This document shows, piece by piece, positions 34,059 through 45,106 of a stretch of 64,000 bases of DNA. The first letter of the stretch is position 1; each line of letters starts with the position of its first letter. The translations under genes were made by a program, and so were the position numbers. The notes beneath the pieces were generated by a model. The model worked only from the letters and a program-made list of their open reading frames with translations, searched no databases and was not told the DNA's origin. The DNA is taken from positions 15,601,678 through 15,665,677 of the forward strand of contig NC_051074.1 in NCBI RefSeq assembly GCF_004664715.2, written 5' to 3'. The stretch comes from Peromyscus leucopus. Its lineage: Eukaryota; Chordata; Mammalia; Rodentia; Cricetidae.

Positions 34059-37000
34059 CTCTGTCTCTTTTTTCTTAAAGACAAATGTCAGAAAGAGTTC
34101 AGAAAGAAAAAGATTTAATTTTAGTATTTTTGAGTATCAGTGAAAAGTAATGGGGGTGGGGACCAAAGTGGTTAGTTATGCCTCGTCCATGTATAAATTT
34201 ATCATTTGTAAATATATTTTCTAATTCTGAAACTACTCAAAAAGCAAATTTAGTAATTCAGCAAACTTGAACACAAAACATAACTACTATGGTTTCTCTA
34301 TTTTAGTTTCATCGCTGTATACCAGGAAGGAACTCAGAAGAGCATGTTCATGATCTTTGACATCACTGGGAGTTTCTTTGTAGAAAAGAATGCTGCACAA
34401 TGTGTGATTCCCACCCCCCCCCGCCCCCCGCTTTGGGGATGCTCGTTGGCTTCATTCCACATGTGTAAGTACATCATATATGAGTAGCAGCAGAAAATAG
34501 ACCCAGCAGCAGCTTCTGCTAGCCACATTTTAGGAGGAATTTTAAAACACATCAAACACTTGAAACTTAGTCTCTTCAAATTTTTCTCAGAAACTTTCCC
34601 CCTATACACCACATGAGTTTAAATATCAAGTACTGAGCATAGTACTGACATTTTGTCAATAAATAATTCTCAGAAAAATATTTTACAATCCTCCAAAGAA
34701 AACAACACAGTAAAGGGCTAATGAAAATGCTAATTTTTGTATTCCATAAGCATTATTTGATGGTAAACATAATTGTTCAAAAGTAATGACCTAGATAGGA
34801 CAAATAACTTTACCAATTATCTGTATCCATTGCAAAAGGCTGAGAATCAAGTTGAAAATGAATTTAGAAAAAACAAAATAATTGAGTGAATTTCCTGAAG
34901 TGTTTATGACTTATTTTGCTTGCTACATATAATGAAATGCATGATATATTGTCTGTTCATGGTAACAAACGAGCTGGGTTTTGGCACTAATACAAGAGCT
35001 CAATGGGAATCCTGCATGCTTTTTTTTGTGTCTACACCTGTCTCTATTTAGTTTGGTGCATTTCTGTATTTCTGTATCATCTAATTTTAGAATGGAATTC
35101 TTACTCCTGTGAGGTCTGTGTCTCTTAGGAATGTGTTCTGGGCACCTACATTACACACATGATTGTGTCAGTTTCAAATGCTGAGATCAAAAATATGAAA
35201 CTAAGCTGGGTTCATATCATAAGACTATCCCCTCAACTGCTTATATATGTAGAATATATCCTTTATATAAAATTATTTATTTACATAAAGTTATAAAGGG
35301 TAAGAAACTTTCTATGAGTATTTGATAATATAACACAATAATATGTTTATTCTATAGACTATTTCCAGTGTACCATGCTTGATAATCATTTACATTCTAT
35401 CATCACATTATTGTTTCCAGTATCACTATAATGCAATACTAAATAAAAATCATAAAATACATATATAAAGACTGATTTTAATAGGTATACACAAAGGCAA
35501 TAATGAAATACTTAACTACATTAACATGTAGAACTTGAATATTGATGAAAATTTTTCAAATTTAGTTAATGAAAGAAATTTCTTTACCATCCACTCTTAC
35601 CTTAGAGACAAGCTAATCAACTTTACTGCCGAAATATAGGGTACCTTTAAATTGTGCTGTTATCCTTTCAAAGAATGTTCCTTTCAACTGAATGTAATAG
35701 ATGAACCATTGTTCTTTGAAAGTGTTGGAAATAATTCAAGAAAAGGATAAGGACAAAAGGAAGAAAGTAATGTGGAGGAACCACACAGAAAAGCAGGAAG
35801 AGAGAGGAACCCTGCTGGGAAAGAACAGAGAAAAATAGTAAGAAAAGCTACAGTTATTCTTTTCATACTGGGCCAGAACATGGTTTATTTACAGTAAAGA
35901 TTATTAATCAACTTAATCTGCCCTGGGGGCTGTTTTGTTTTTCACATTATTCTGTTAAGTAATAAGTTTCTTTTGCCTGAAACGAAAAGCAGTCTGAAGC
36001 AGTGCAGTCCAGTAAAGGAGCTCTTTTTTCATCCTGGCTCTTAGTAATTTTTCCACCTAAGTGAAGAAACAGCAAAGTTTATCTTCACACAAGTGAAGCA
36101 GACAATTCCGCATTTCATCCTGAGTGGGAGCTTCAAGAGCTGACCACGGGATGGTGTTATCTGGTCATGTTTTGTGTTTTATATCTGTCCTTCTCTGCTC
36201 AGTTAATTTTATTTCTGTCCTTCTTAGGGGGGAGGGAGGGGGAAAGGGTTGGTTGAAGGAGAAATTGTTTCAATGCATTTCACTTTAATATTTTTAAAAA
36301 TTCAGTTCATCCTATAGCATACAAGTGCGTGAAGGAAGGGCAAAATCTTTGCATTATATATGTACAGATGTGTTTAAGTAGAACCAGCTCAAAACTGTGC
36401 TGGATTAAATTTAATTTCTCTCACCCCAGGGTGCATTCTCATGTCATATCAAATTATATGCCTTATTTTTTAAAGCCAGTAACAGTATTTTTGTGTCATG
36501 TGTGGAGACATGAAGACAGACAGAAATGTTTTTATAATAATTTCTCCATTAAGTTCTTTCTTGCATATTTCAAATTTAGATAATATGTTTTTTATACAAT
36601 TTGGCTTCATATACATTAACAATGTATGATAGCCAAAGATGGATAGTGGAAAAAAGGGCCAATGCAATTTTCATGAAAAATTAAAATACAACTATATATT
36701 AGAATTCTTGAGAAACAATTAATCTACCACATATTTTATTTAAAGTTCTGTAAAATCACAAAGAATAATATTCAAGTTCCTATACAAAACAAAGTGAAAT
36801 GAAATTTTCATAACTTTGCATAAATTAGAAAGCATATTTTCAATTATACCAGATAAAACAGCTTGCAATTTATGGAACATCCAAATCTCCAAAAGGAACT
36901 AGGTACTTTATCAAGCTCCTGCTCTCCTTGGGCATGGTCGGGGCCTCCCATTGGGCTATGGGTGCTCCCTGATTCTCTACTAGGAGAGCAAGGGCACATG

Positions 37001-37264
37001 TCTGGGTCTGGTGAGGGGGTTCTTACCATTGCATGTCTGTGACTGAAGGAATCCAAGCTTGATGTCACTGCTCTGCTACTTCCTGCTTCAAACACATCAT
37101 CAAGAGATTGCCCTCCACACAGATTGTTCATGAGCATTGATTAAGTTAACCAGGGTAAGGTCATAATAGTGGCATAGTTAACCTCTACACATTCAAGTAG
37201 AAAATAATGGATTCTTCCATTAGTCTCTCCTTTTTACTTTACATTCTAAAATGTTTTAATAAGT
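34059..37264. other. 3.2-kb repeat-poor unique stretch
   Basis: No interspersed repeat recognised. It contains a C-run (34414-34430), a G-quadruplex-type motif (36227-36248) and a GC-richer island at 36880-37110 with a 97-codon minus-strand open frame of unknown nature. Confidence 0.55.
36227..36248 (+). other. G-quadruplex-type motif
   Basis: Four G-tracts of 6, 3, 5 and 3 bases with A, A and AAA loops fit the canonical intramolecular quadruplex pattern. Whether it folds or acts in cells is unknown. Confidence 0.7.
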
Positions 37265-37395
37265 GGCACATAGGCTCCCCATGGAGAACCTACTACTATT
37301 ATTCTGATAAATGGATATAATATTAAAATTACTCCTAATGCCATAGTGCTATGCCCATAGATCAGTGCATTACTGAACCCTCATCAGATGGTCAA
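37265..37395 (+). mobile_element. Short old L1 3' UTR remnant
   Basis: 'atggagaacctactactatt', 'ttactcctaatgccatagtg' and 'gaaccctcatcagatggtc' resemble the L1 3' UTR seen around 7490-7570. Confidence 0.45.
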
Positions 37396-38781
37396 ATTTT
37401 ATTCCCTCTGATTTCAGGCTCTCCATGATTTCAGGGTAATTATCTATCGTATTTATTTGGGGTCTCATCTCAAACTAATTGTCCTTCCCAGATGGGCTAC
37501 CAAATTTATATTAAGCAAAAACTCAAAAATCCTGTGGGAACTAGAACGTTTCTTTACCCACTAGTGTGCACTGCCCTCACAGACAAAATGGCAACACTGT
37601 CGTTTTATAGAACCTCTTCCCTGCCTGGGCTGCTTCAAGAAAGCAACCAGTCCCACCTAAATGTCCCTGATGCCAGGATTGTGTAGCACTACCTTTCAAT
37701 AGAACACTAGTTAATGAGATTCATATGATAGTGTATCTTTCTCATACTCTCCTTGAAAACTGTTATGAAAATCGTCTCCTTTGCAATTTAGAATATTAGA
37801 ATAAATACATTTTGTGCTCTTTGTTGAATTGCTTATCTGCTTGGACATTACGTAGAAATGCAGTAAATTTCTACATATCAGGTCAGTGTTAGATTGTCAG
37901 TTTAAGAGAACAAATGATGTAACGTTGCAGAAAAGGTTTAAGAACTGTTTAAAACTTAAAAGCATGATTTCCACGAGGGGTTTCTAATGTCATATATATC
38001 CCTCAACTTCCCCGTGAAAGTAAGAGTGTTTGGAAGGCTTGAGATGCTCTGTTTGAAAGTGCAATTTTCTCTTTAATGCTTAGGGATCAAGCTACAATTG
38101 CCGTGATTAATTGAAACAATACATTTAAATGTTGCCAAGCAGCTGCTACTTTATTAAAGGAGGCATTTCCCTCCAAGAGTCTCTTTGTTTCATGCAACAT
38201 GCTCTGATCCCCAGACACAGGTGGTAAGGTGGCACAAACCCAGCCAGTTCCCGTAATGTACAGCTCCACTTAGAGACGTATCACAATAACAGTTTAATTT
38301 TTACTGTCCCCACTTGGGTTCTTATGAGGGCATTATATCTAGAGGAGGGCAATTAAGGTTTGTGTTAGCAAGAGCTGGTGATCATGGCTCACCCCTGACC
38401 TTCAGGCTAATGAGAAGTTCCTCTGGGTAGCTTGCTTCTCTTAAGTCAGCCCTGCGCTGTGTAATCTTTATTGCACAAAATGACATTTGAAGTTTGTTTT
38501 ACATGAGCAAGTAGGAGAACATTATTTCTGCAGTGAGCAATAATTATCTGCCTCCTAGCTGAAAATGCATGCTGTGGATAAATTGTGTTCATCTGGTAGC
38601 CTTTGTTTGTAAGACAAGTTAATTAAAAGAGGAATGTTGAAAAATATGTTTGCCCACTGAGTGCTGATGGAGTAATAATATTACTTTACAAGAAAACATT
38701 ATGTGCAAAACAACTTTGATTTTATTCTAGACTTATGAGATAAATTGAGGTAAATACAATGTTTCCACAAGCAAAATTTAA

Positions 38782-38860
<79 letters not shown>

Positions 38861-39589
38861 AGATGAGGCAAATTTTCTATTCATCCTAATAAAGTAATAA
38901 AAGCATAAACGTCTCTGTACCCAGGGGGCATTTGTGCTATTTAGTCTGGATAAGACATATTGAACCTAGTAATAAGCCCTTAGTAAGATGTTCAAGTATT
39001 TCTCTACACAGAAGATTATTTTCCAGTATGTTACAGGGATTTATATCATTCCTCAAAATGTATACATTGTTCAATATAAACACCTAATGGTTATGCCAAA
39101 TATACTTTGCAAAAAGCATGCTTCTAGATATACATTAAAAACTAATTTCCTATTTTTTATAAAGAGCCCAATACCTTAAAAGGGAATTACTAGAAATAAC
39201 TGACTAATTTTTGATGGAGAAATTTTTCTTCTTTAAAAATATCTCAAAATTAAACCTATAGTTCAGTCATTGAAAGCAGGGCTAATATTTTGTGGAAAAT
39301 TACTTTTCCTTTGGTTTATACCAATGTCAAAAAATCACTTTTTATTTGTTTATTAAAACAGTAAGTGATTGGAGAGCAGATTTTTAACACAAAATCCAAT
39401 CACCATATTCTTGCTTCATGAAAAGGAGATACATACTTTCCAAGAACATGTTTCTTGTTTCTAGGTGATAAATTAATAATTTCATCTAATGAGGAGCATC
39501 GTTGTTTAATGATTTTTTTTGTCTCCATTGTTCTTTCAATTGGTGTGACCTTCCTTATTGTTCTACACCAAAAACCAACCTTCAGCCAG
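37396..39589. other. Unique stretch with candidate conserved elements
   Basis: No gene seen. 38050-38720 is repeat-free and dense in homeodomain-like TAATTA cores. Apart from the microsatellite at 38786-38860, the rest is AT-rich. Confidence 0.5.
38786..38860. repeat. (CT)n(CA)n microsatellite
   Basis: CT to 38840 followed directly by CA to 38860. Confidence 0.95.
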
Positions 39590-39692
39590 ACATGGGCTTC
39601 ATGATCTTAAGCTCAGCAATTAGGCAGTTGAGGAAGGAAGATTGCGAGGTTCACCCAGCCTGAATGACTCAGCAGGAATCTGAATTCATCAA
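39590..39692 (+). repeat. Degenerate B1-like SINE
   Basis: 'agccagacatgggcttcatg', 'ggcagttgaggaaggaagat' and 'gttcacccagcctgaatgac' follow the B1 order but with many changes. It could be a proto-B1. Confidence 0.4.
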
Positions 39693-40665
39693 CAAACAGA
39701 TGTTCCTGAAAATGCTAAATGGAATTATCAAGGTTGGTCAATAGCTCTCATCTTTTCTGTTTAGTTTAAAATTGTGTTTATCACCAAAAAAAATTAAATG
39801 ACAATATAATGCACATTTTACAATAAATTAAATTAACTAATATGATATGTGTTTCAGATACATAAATGCTGGTGACAAAAATATTTGACCTTTATGTACA
39901 TCTAAGGGCAAGTTTTTATTTGTTAGTTTATCTATTAAAAAGAGCATATTTGAATTAAAAAATGTATCTACCTAAAATATATTATGATTTCATAGTCATG
40001 AGCTGCATATTTTGATCCAAAGCATTACAAACTGGAGGTGAACAGTACATGGTCCTTTTTTGAAGCGCTTTCACAATTTTTCATGGCAATATGCAGCTGC
40101 CTGCTTCTGAATTATTTTGACAAAGTCACTTGAGATTCTTTATTTCTAGCTCAGGCTGTTTGTAAATTTTATGAAATATATAGAAAATATCTCTTCACAT
40201 GCACACTCTGCCAATCACACATCCACACAAGGTATATATAAAATTTCAGAAGATAATGGGCAGCTTGAAGCTGTAGTTTTCATGAACTTAAGACAAAAAA
40301 CACCTGATACATCTTCATAGTATACAATACAGTAGCCATTTTAAATTACTTTCTATCTCTCTACCAAATATCTTCCATCATTTACAATTGTCAGGAAAAG
40401 GTGATCATTGGGCTGCCGTATTATTTTTACCTTTTAAAATGAATTAACAGCTTTCAGGCAAGGTGGTTGTTGGTTTCTTATGTTTTGAAAATTGATCCTT
40501 TGAAAAATCAGTTCTAGTTTGAAAGATGTTATAATTATAACTGTTCAGTCACTCACATATTCATAACCTTACTCCAATTTTTTTTTGTTTGTTTTTGAAA
40601 TGCATTTCATTTAAAACAATCTACTCTTAGAATGGAAGTCATCAGTAAAAACCTTATAATCCCTT
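39693..40665. other. Unique AT-rich DNA
   Basis: Left flank of the composite ERV. Nothing recognised. Confidence 0.5.
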
Positions 40666-41061
40666 TGCTCTGGTATCTTTCTGTATGCTGTGAATATATG
40701 TTGCTATGATTGGTTAATAAAGAAGCTGCTCTGGCCTATGGTGAGTTAGGTTATAGCCAGATGGTAATGTAAGATAGAGAAGAAAAAGAAAGGAGAAACA
40801 GAGAAGACTCAAGCCCGCCACTGAAGGAGCAACAAGATGCCAGCAGACTGATAAAGCCACAGTCACATAGCAACATATAGATTAAGAGTAATGGGTTAAT
40901 TTAAGATGAAAGAGTTAGCTAGCCAGAAGCTTAAGTCATAGACCATACAGTTTGTAATTAATTAAAGCCTTTGCATATTTACTTTGGACCAAGTGGCTAT
41001 GGGATGTAGGTGGGAGAGATTTATCCTGACAGTGGAACCAGAGAAACCTCTGGTTTTAGTG
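40666..41061 (+). mobile_element. 5' LTR, family A
   Basis: Begins 'tgctctggtatctttctgta', has 'attggttaataaagaagctg', 'gccactgaaggagcaacaag' and 'gggttaatttaagatg'. It aligns with the 3' LTR at 44629. The end is placed where similarity to a degenerate primer-binding site begins. Confidence 0.8.
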
Positions 41062-41583
41062 CCTAGATGTGGTAGCAAGAATTTCTACCCAAAACCTGAG
41101 AAAGCTTTTTAAAAAGATTCTAAAATGGAGCTAAAAACAGCTTTCTAGTTGTCTCTCAGGCAAGCTATAGTCTGTGGCCTTGAGCTACAGTATGGTGGGT
41201 TTGCAGTGTGTGGGCTTGACCTACAGCACAGCAGATTCCCACTGCAGTACACAGAGGTGTCTCTAAGCCAGGCAGCACACTACATAGTGAATTTAGCTTT
41301 TGCTAGTACAGACAACAACAACAAAAATGGTTTCTGGCCTACATGCTGCTGGATAGAAGCATACACCCACTGCTTCCCAGACTTGGTGGTGAACATGGAT
41401 CCTAGAGATGGTGGTAAACGTACCTCTGCCATGTTGGGAAGCTGAGGTGGGCAGAGTCAGTAGCCAAAGTCACTGCAGAGCTTCACAGTTTAAAATCTTT
41501 CCTGGTCAAGAAGGATTATAGATTCATAATAAGACAGATTCAGATGGAATAAAACTAAATGTTTTACAGTGTGTTTAAAAATC
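41062..41583 (+). mobile_element. ERV leader, first copy
   Basis: 'tagtgcctagatgtggtagc' aligns to the primer-binding-site region of the second copy. It shares 'gattctaaaatggagctaaa', 'gagctacagtatggtgggtt', 'gaatttagcttttgctagta' and 'ccatgttgggaagctgaggt' with 42184-42620. Beyond about 41500 the two copies differ. A 98-codon open frame here overlaps the leader and has no known domain. Confidence 0.75.
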
Positions 41584-41731
41584 TGCATAGGAGCCAAGCA
41601 GTGGTGGTGCATACCTTTAATCCCAACACTCAGGAGGCAGAGCCAGGCAGATCTCTGTGAGTTAAAGGCCTACAGAGTGAGATCCAGGAGAGGCACCAAA
41701 GCTACACAGAGAAACCCTGTCTTGAAAAACA
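41584..41731 (+). mobile_element. B1 SINE within the ERV
   Basis: 'ggtggtgcatacctttaatc', 'aggaggcagagccaggcaga' and 'gagaggcaccaaagctacac' are a cricetid-type B1. It has a short internal deletion where 'gaggccagcctggtc' should be. It abuts the family B LTR. Confidence 0.88.
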
Positions 41732-41738
41732 AAAACTA

Positions 41739-42183
41739 TGGTGGTATTTTATTTGTACTGAAATGTGATTTTAATTGTATGTTAATAAATAAAGTTGCCC
41801 AGGGGTCAGAGCTATTAGAGCCATAGCAAGAGCATGGCGGTGGTGGGGCACACCTTTAATCCCAGCGCTTGGTAGACAGAGCTAGGTAGATCTCTGTGTG
41901 TTCAGGGATACAGCCAGCATTGGAGACATATGCATTTAAGACCTGGAGGGCTGTACTTATAGGCAGTGATGAGGCAGTCATGTGTTTGGGTTTATAACCA
42001 ATGAGAAGGCAGAACAGAAAGACTATATAAAAGACAAAAACACAGGAAGTAGCTCTCTTTTGGAGAGGTAGAAGAACCACAGGAGGAAGGGCAAGGTTTT
42101 AGCTCTGAGCTCTGAACTCTTGGCTTTCTCTTTTACATTGGTTCTATGTTTCTTATTTAATAAGACAGTTGGTTACATCTACA
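41739..42183 (+). mobile_element. Internal LTR, family B (contains B1-like block)
   Basis: Starts near 'tggtggtattttatttgtac', contains 'taaataaagttgcccagggg' and 'cacacctttaatcccagcgc' (B1-like). It has 'gactatataaaag' as a TATA-type element and ends 'ggttacatctaca' just before a primer-binding-site-like sequence. It is a different family from the outer LTRs. Confidence 0.75.
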
Positions 42184-42200
42184 AATGGTGCACAACGTGT
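42184..42200 (+). other. Primer-binding-site-like sequence
   Basis: 'aatggtgcacaacgtg' follows the LTR end. It resembles the lysine-tRNA type primer site of ERVK elements (TGGCGCCCAACGTG) with a few changes. Confidence 0.6.
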
Positions 42201-42620
42201 TGGCAAGAGTTTCCACCTAAAACCTGAGTAAAAAAAAAAGATTCTAAAACGGAGCTAAAAACAGTTCTTAGTTGTCTTTTTCAAGCTAGCAGCAGCCTGC
42301 GTGTTTGAGCTACTATGGTGGGTTCCTGGTGTGCGTGCTTGACCTGCAGTATGGCAGGAATGAGGACTCTGCAAGTGGCACATTAAGCTGCGTGGTAGAT
42401 TTAGCCTTTGCTAGTACAAAACAAAAAAAGAGGTTTCTGGGCTGCATGCTGCTTTGATAGAAACAATAGACCCACTATTTCTGAGAGTTGATGTCTCCCA
42501 AAGCTGGCGGAAAATACCACCACCATGTTGGGAAGCTGAAGTGGGCAGAGCCAACAGCCACAGGGCCATTTCAGGCTTAGAATGCTGCAGTTTAAAGCAA
42601 TAGGCTCAAGGTAATATAAA
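42201..42620 (+). mobile_element. ERV leader, second copy
   Basis: Co-linear with 41085-41500: 'ggcaagagtttccacctaaa', 'gattctaaaacggagctaaa' and 'ccatgttgggaagctgaagt'. It continues into the internal region without a break. Confidence 0.8.
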
Positions 42621-43354
42621 AAATAAGCCATGTAAAAAGGGCTACCACACAGAGAATCTGGATTATGTTCTCTTTGATATTTGTAACTGAAGAAAAACAT
42701 TTGATTGCAAAAGCTGTTGAGTTATGCCAAAATGTATATTTTAAAGGTACCTTGACTTCAAAATTTGGATGTAAGGATATGTTGCTTTGGAAAGGAGGCT
42801 CTGCTTCTGTTCCCACAGAAAGCCAGAGGCTATGGATTTGTTCCAGATTAAGATACAGCAGGTTTGACCAGCCAAGACCCCCTGAAAGATCTCTGAGACA
42901 TCGTGGCCCAGATGATCCAACATCCAGAATGGTTTGAAGTTGCCTTCCAAAGCAACATATCCTAAGTTAAATCAAAATATCTATTTTAAAGGTATCTTGA
43001 CTTCAAAATATGGTTATAAGGTTATGTTTCCTTGTAAAGGAGGCTCTGCTTTTGTTTCTACAGGAAGCAAGAGGCTATGGATTTGTCCCAAGTTAAGATT
43101 AATCATATTTGATCAAGTCAGACCTTCTGAACCTTAACGGGTGATACTTATCAAAAATGTTATAGCCAGTCTTCCCAGGACTTGACTATTATCTCAGATT
43201 TTCTTAGGATCATCAGAAGATTGCCAGCATCCCCAATCAGAAGGAAGTAGCCTAGCATACTACATCCACATTCCTAAATAAGGGGATTATGGATATTTGT
43301 CTTTGTTTAGGTTGTTGGTTACAAATTGTTATTGGTCATAGTCAATCTCTTTCT

Positions 43355-43371
43355 AAAAGAAGAAAGGGGGA
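43355..43371 (+). other. Internal polypurine tract
   Basis: 'aaaagaagaaaggggga' has the form of a retroviral plus-strand primer but is 1.2 kb upstream of the 3' LTR. Confidence 0.5.
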
Positions 43372-43823
43372 TATGATATAAAATTGTAGTACACAGTTAT
43401 GATAGGAGAAAAAGGTAGATTATTGAATCTACTTTTAAAGAGCAACAACTTGTTTGAAATATTTTACATTGCTATGGATTTTAGTTTATTGTTTCAAATT
43501 TAAAATTAATTTTATTATACTTCATGCATATTTTTAATCATTTAAGGTATTATTTTGTGTATTTAAAAATATAATACATAATTAAAATACAAATTAATAG
43601 TCATCTATATTAGTCAAACTTATAGTCATGTTAATTAGGTTTTCTAGATATGCAGATATACTTTTCAGATAGATAGGTAATCTTCAAAAACTTCAGAGAT
43701 ATACAGAATATAGCATTTTAAATGTTTTTAAGAACTTTGACTTTTCTAGACAGTGAGACATGTCTGCTCTTGATAGCACCAATTACTTCAAAAAAGATGA
43801 TAGACATTGAAGAAACTCCATAT

Positions 43824-44030
43824 GGAGTTCGCTTTCTATTCTTTTCTTTCTTTTATTTATTTATTTATTTTTTTGAGACAGGGTTTCTCTGTGTAGCTTT
43901 GCGCCTTTCCTGGAACTCGCTTTGGAGACGAGGCTGGCCTTGAACTCACAGAGATCCTCCTGCCTCTGCCTCCCAAGTGCTGGGATTAAAGGTGTGTGTC
44001 ACCACTGCCTGGTGGTGGAGTTTGCTTTCT
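43824..44030 (-). mobile_element. B1 SINE with target duplication
   Basis: The antisense B1 body (TTTA-rich tail, 'gagacagggtttctctgtgt', 'tttgcgcctttcctggaact', 'gggattaaaggtgtgtgtca') lies between 'ggagttcgctttct' (43824-43837) and 'ggagtttgctttct' (44017-44030). It is close to the cricetid consensus. Confidence 0.92.
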
Positions 44031-44613
44031 TTATGGCAAAAGTTAGCCATTTTGGCAAGAAACTGTTCTTGCCTGGACTGCTTGATAATATGTTGTATAA
44101 ACTGGACATACAGAACCCATAGGAAAATGACCACTGAATTTTGCCAAAACAAGGCGAGATAGTCCTTCAGTTTCCTGCTTAACAGAGGAGACTGCCAGAT
44201 ATTCTGCAGGACACAGGGAGAAGTGACTGAGAGAGTTTAGGTCTATAGGCTGATGATGGATGCCCCCACATTTCAGAGAACCTTGGGTGACTGACCAGAC
44301 AGCCAGCTGCCTCTGTTATTTCCAGAATTTTGGAAGTTGCTTACAAAGACTCCATGTTTACTTAGGTAATATTATATCCTTCTGGGATCCTTGATGCAAC
44401 TGAAGACTAGATAGTTATAATTATGCTTTTCCTTAGTTATGATCAAAGGTAAATTAGATATGGAAATTTAGACTCAGAGAAATGAGATAGATAATAGAGT
44501 AATTTCTTCAATTTTGCCAAATACAAATAGGCTAGATATTTTAACTGTAGTTCTTGCTTGATAACTGTTCTATTATGTCATTTTACTATGTTAAAACCTT
44601 CCTTTTTGATTAG

Positions 44614-44628
44614 ACAAAAAGGGGGAAG
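44614..44628 (+). other. Polypurine tract at 3' LTR
   Basis: 'acaaaaagggggaag' directly precedes the LTR start 'tgctgtggg', as expected for the plus-strand primer of a retrovirus-like element. Confidence 0.8.
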
Positions 44629-45100
44629 TGCTGTGGGATGTTTTTCTGCATTCTGTGAAAATATGTTGCTATGACTAATTAATAATTAAATTGTTGATTA
44701 ATTAATAATTAGTTAATTAATATTAACTAATAATTATTAATTAATAATAATGAATTAATTAAAAAGCTGCTCTGGACTATGACAAGTCAGGTTATAGCCA
44801 AACAGGACATCCAAGAGAGAGACAGGAAGAAGAAAGGAGAGGCAGAGGAGATTCAAGCCTGCCACTGAAGGAGCAGCAAGATGCCAGCAGACTGGTAAGG
44901 CCACAGTCATATGGCAACATATATATTAAGAGAAACGGATTAATTTAAGATGATAGCTAGCCAGAAGCTTAATCCATAGGCCACACAGTCTGTAATCAAT
45001 ATAAGCATCTGTATCTTTACTTGGGACCAAGCAGCTGTAGGATGCAGGTGAGAGATATGTGTCTTGAACGCAGGACCTGAGAAACTTACTGCTATGTTTG
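44629..45100 (+). mobile_element. 3' LTR, family A, with AT-rich expansion
   Basis: Starts 'tgctgtgggatgtttttctg'. It aligns with the 5' LTR through 'gccactgaaggagcagcaag' and 'accaagcagctgtaggatgc'. About 80 bp of repeated TTAATTAAT sequence (44676-44762) replaces the short 'attggttaataaag' of the 5' LTR. Confidence 0.8.
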
Positions 45101-45106
45101 CCCTTT

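Larger units (their letters stand above)
42621..44628 (+). mobile_element. ERV internal region, degenerate
   Basis: Starts 'taagccatgtaaaaagggct'. It carries a 245-bp-offset duplication (42729-42889 and 42974-43132), a purine tract at 43355-43371, a B1 at 43838-44016 and a final polypurine tract at 44614-44628. Small frames at 42665-42937 and 42934-43137 encode related peptides because they lie on the two duplicate units. There is no recognisable gag, protease or RT motif. Confidence 0.65.
40666..45100 (+). mobile_element. Composite non-autonomous ERV (mys/MYSERV-like)
   Basis: Order: family A LTR, leader, B1, a different LTR (family B) with primer-binding-site-like sequence, a second leader copy, internal region, polypurine tract, family A LTR. 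It is about 4.4 kb. 'cccttt' at 40661-40666 and 45101-45106 is a candidate 6-bp target duplication. No gag, pol or env frame of useful length remains, so the copy cannot move by itself. The family assignment is by LTR and leader resemblance. Confidence 0.8.

Noticed and set aside
42665..43137. Two overlapping small frames encoding similar peptides
   Set aside because: The similarity is explained by the 245-bp-offset duplication of ERV sequence. The frames are short and lack retroviral motifs.
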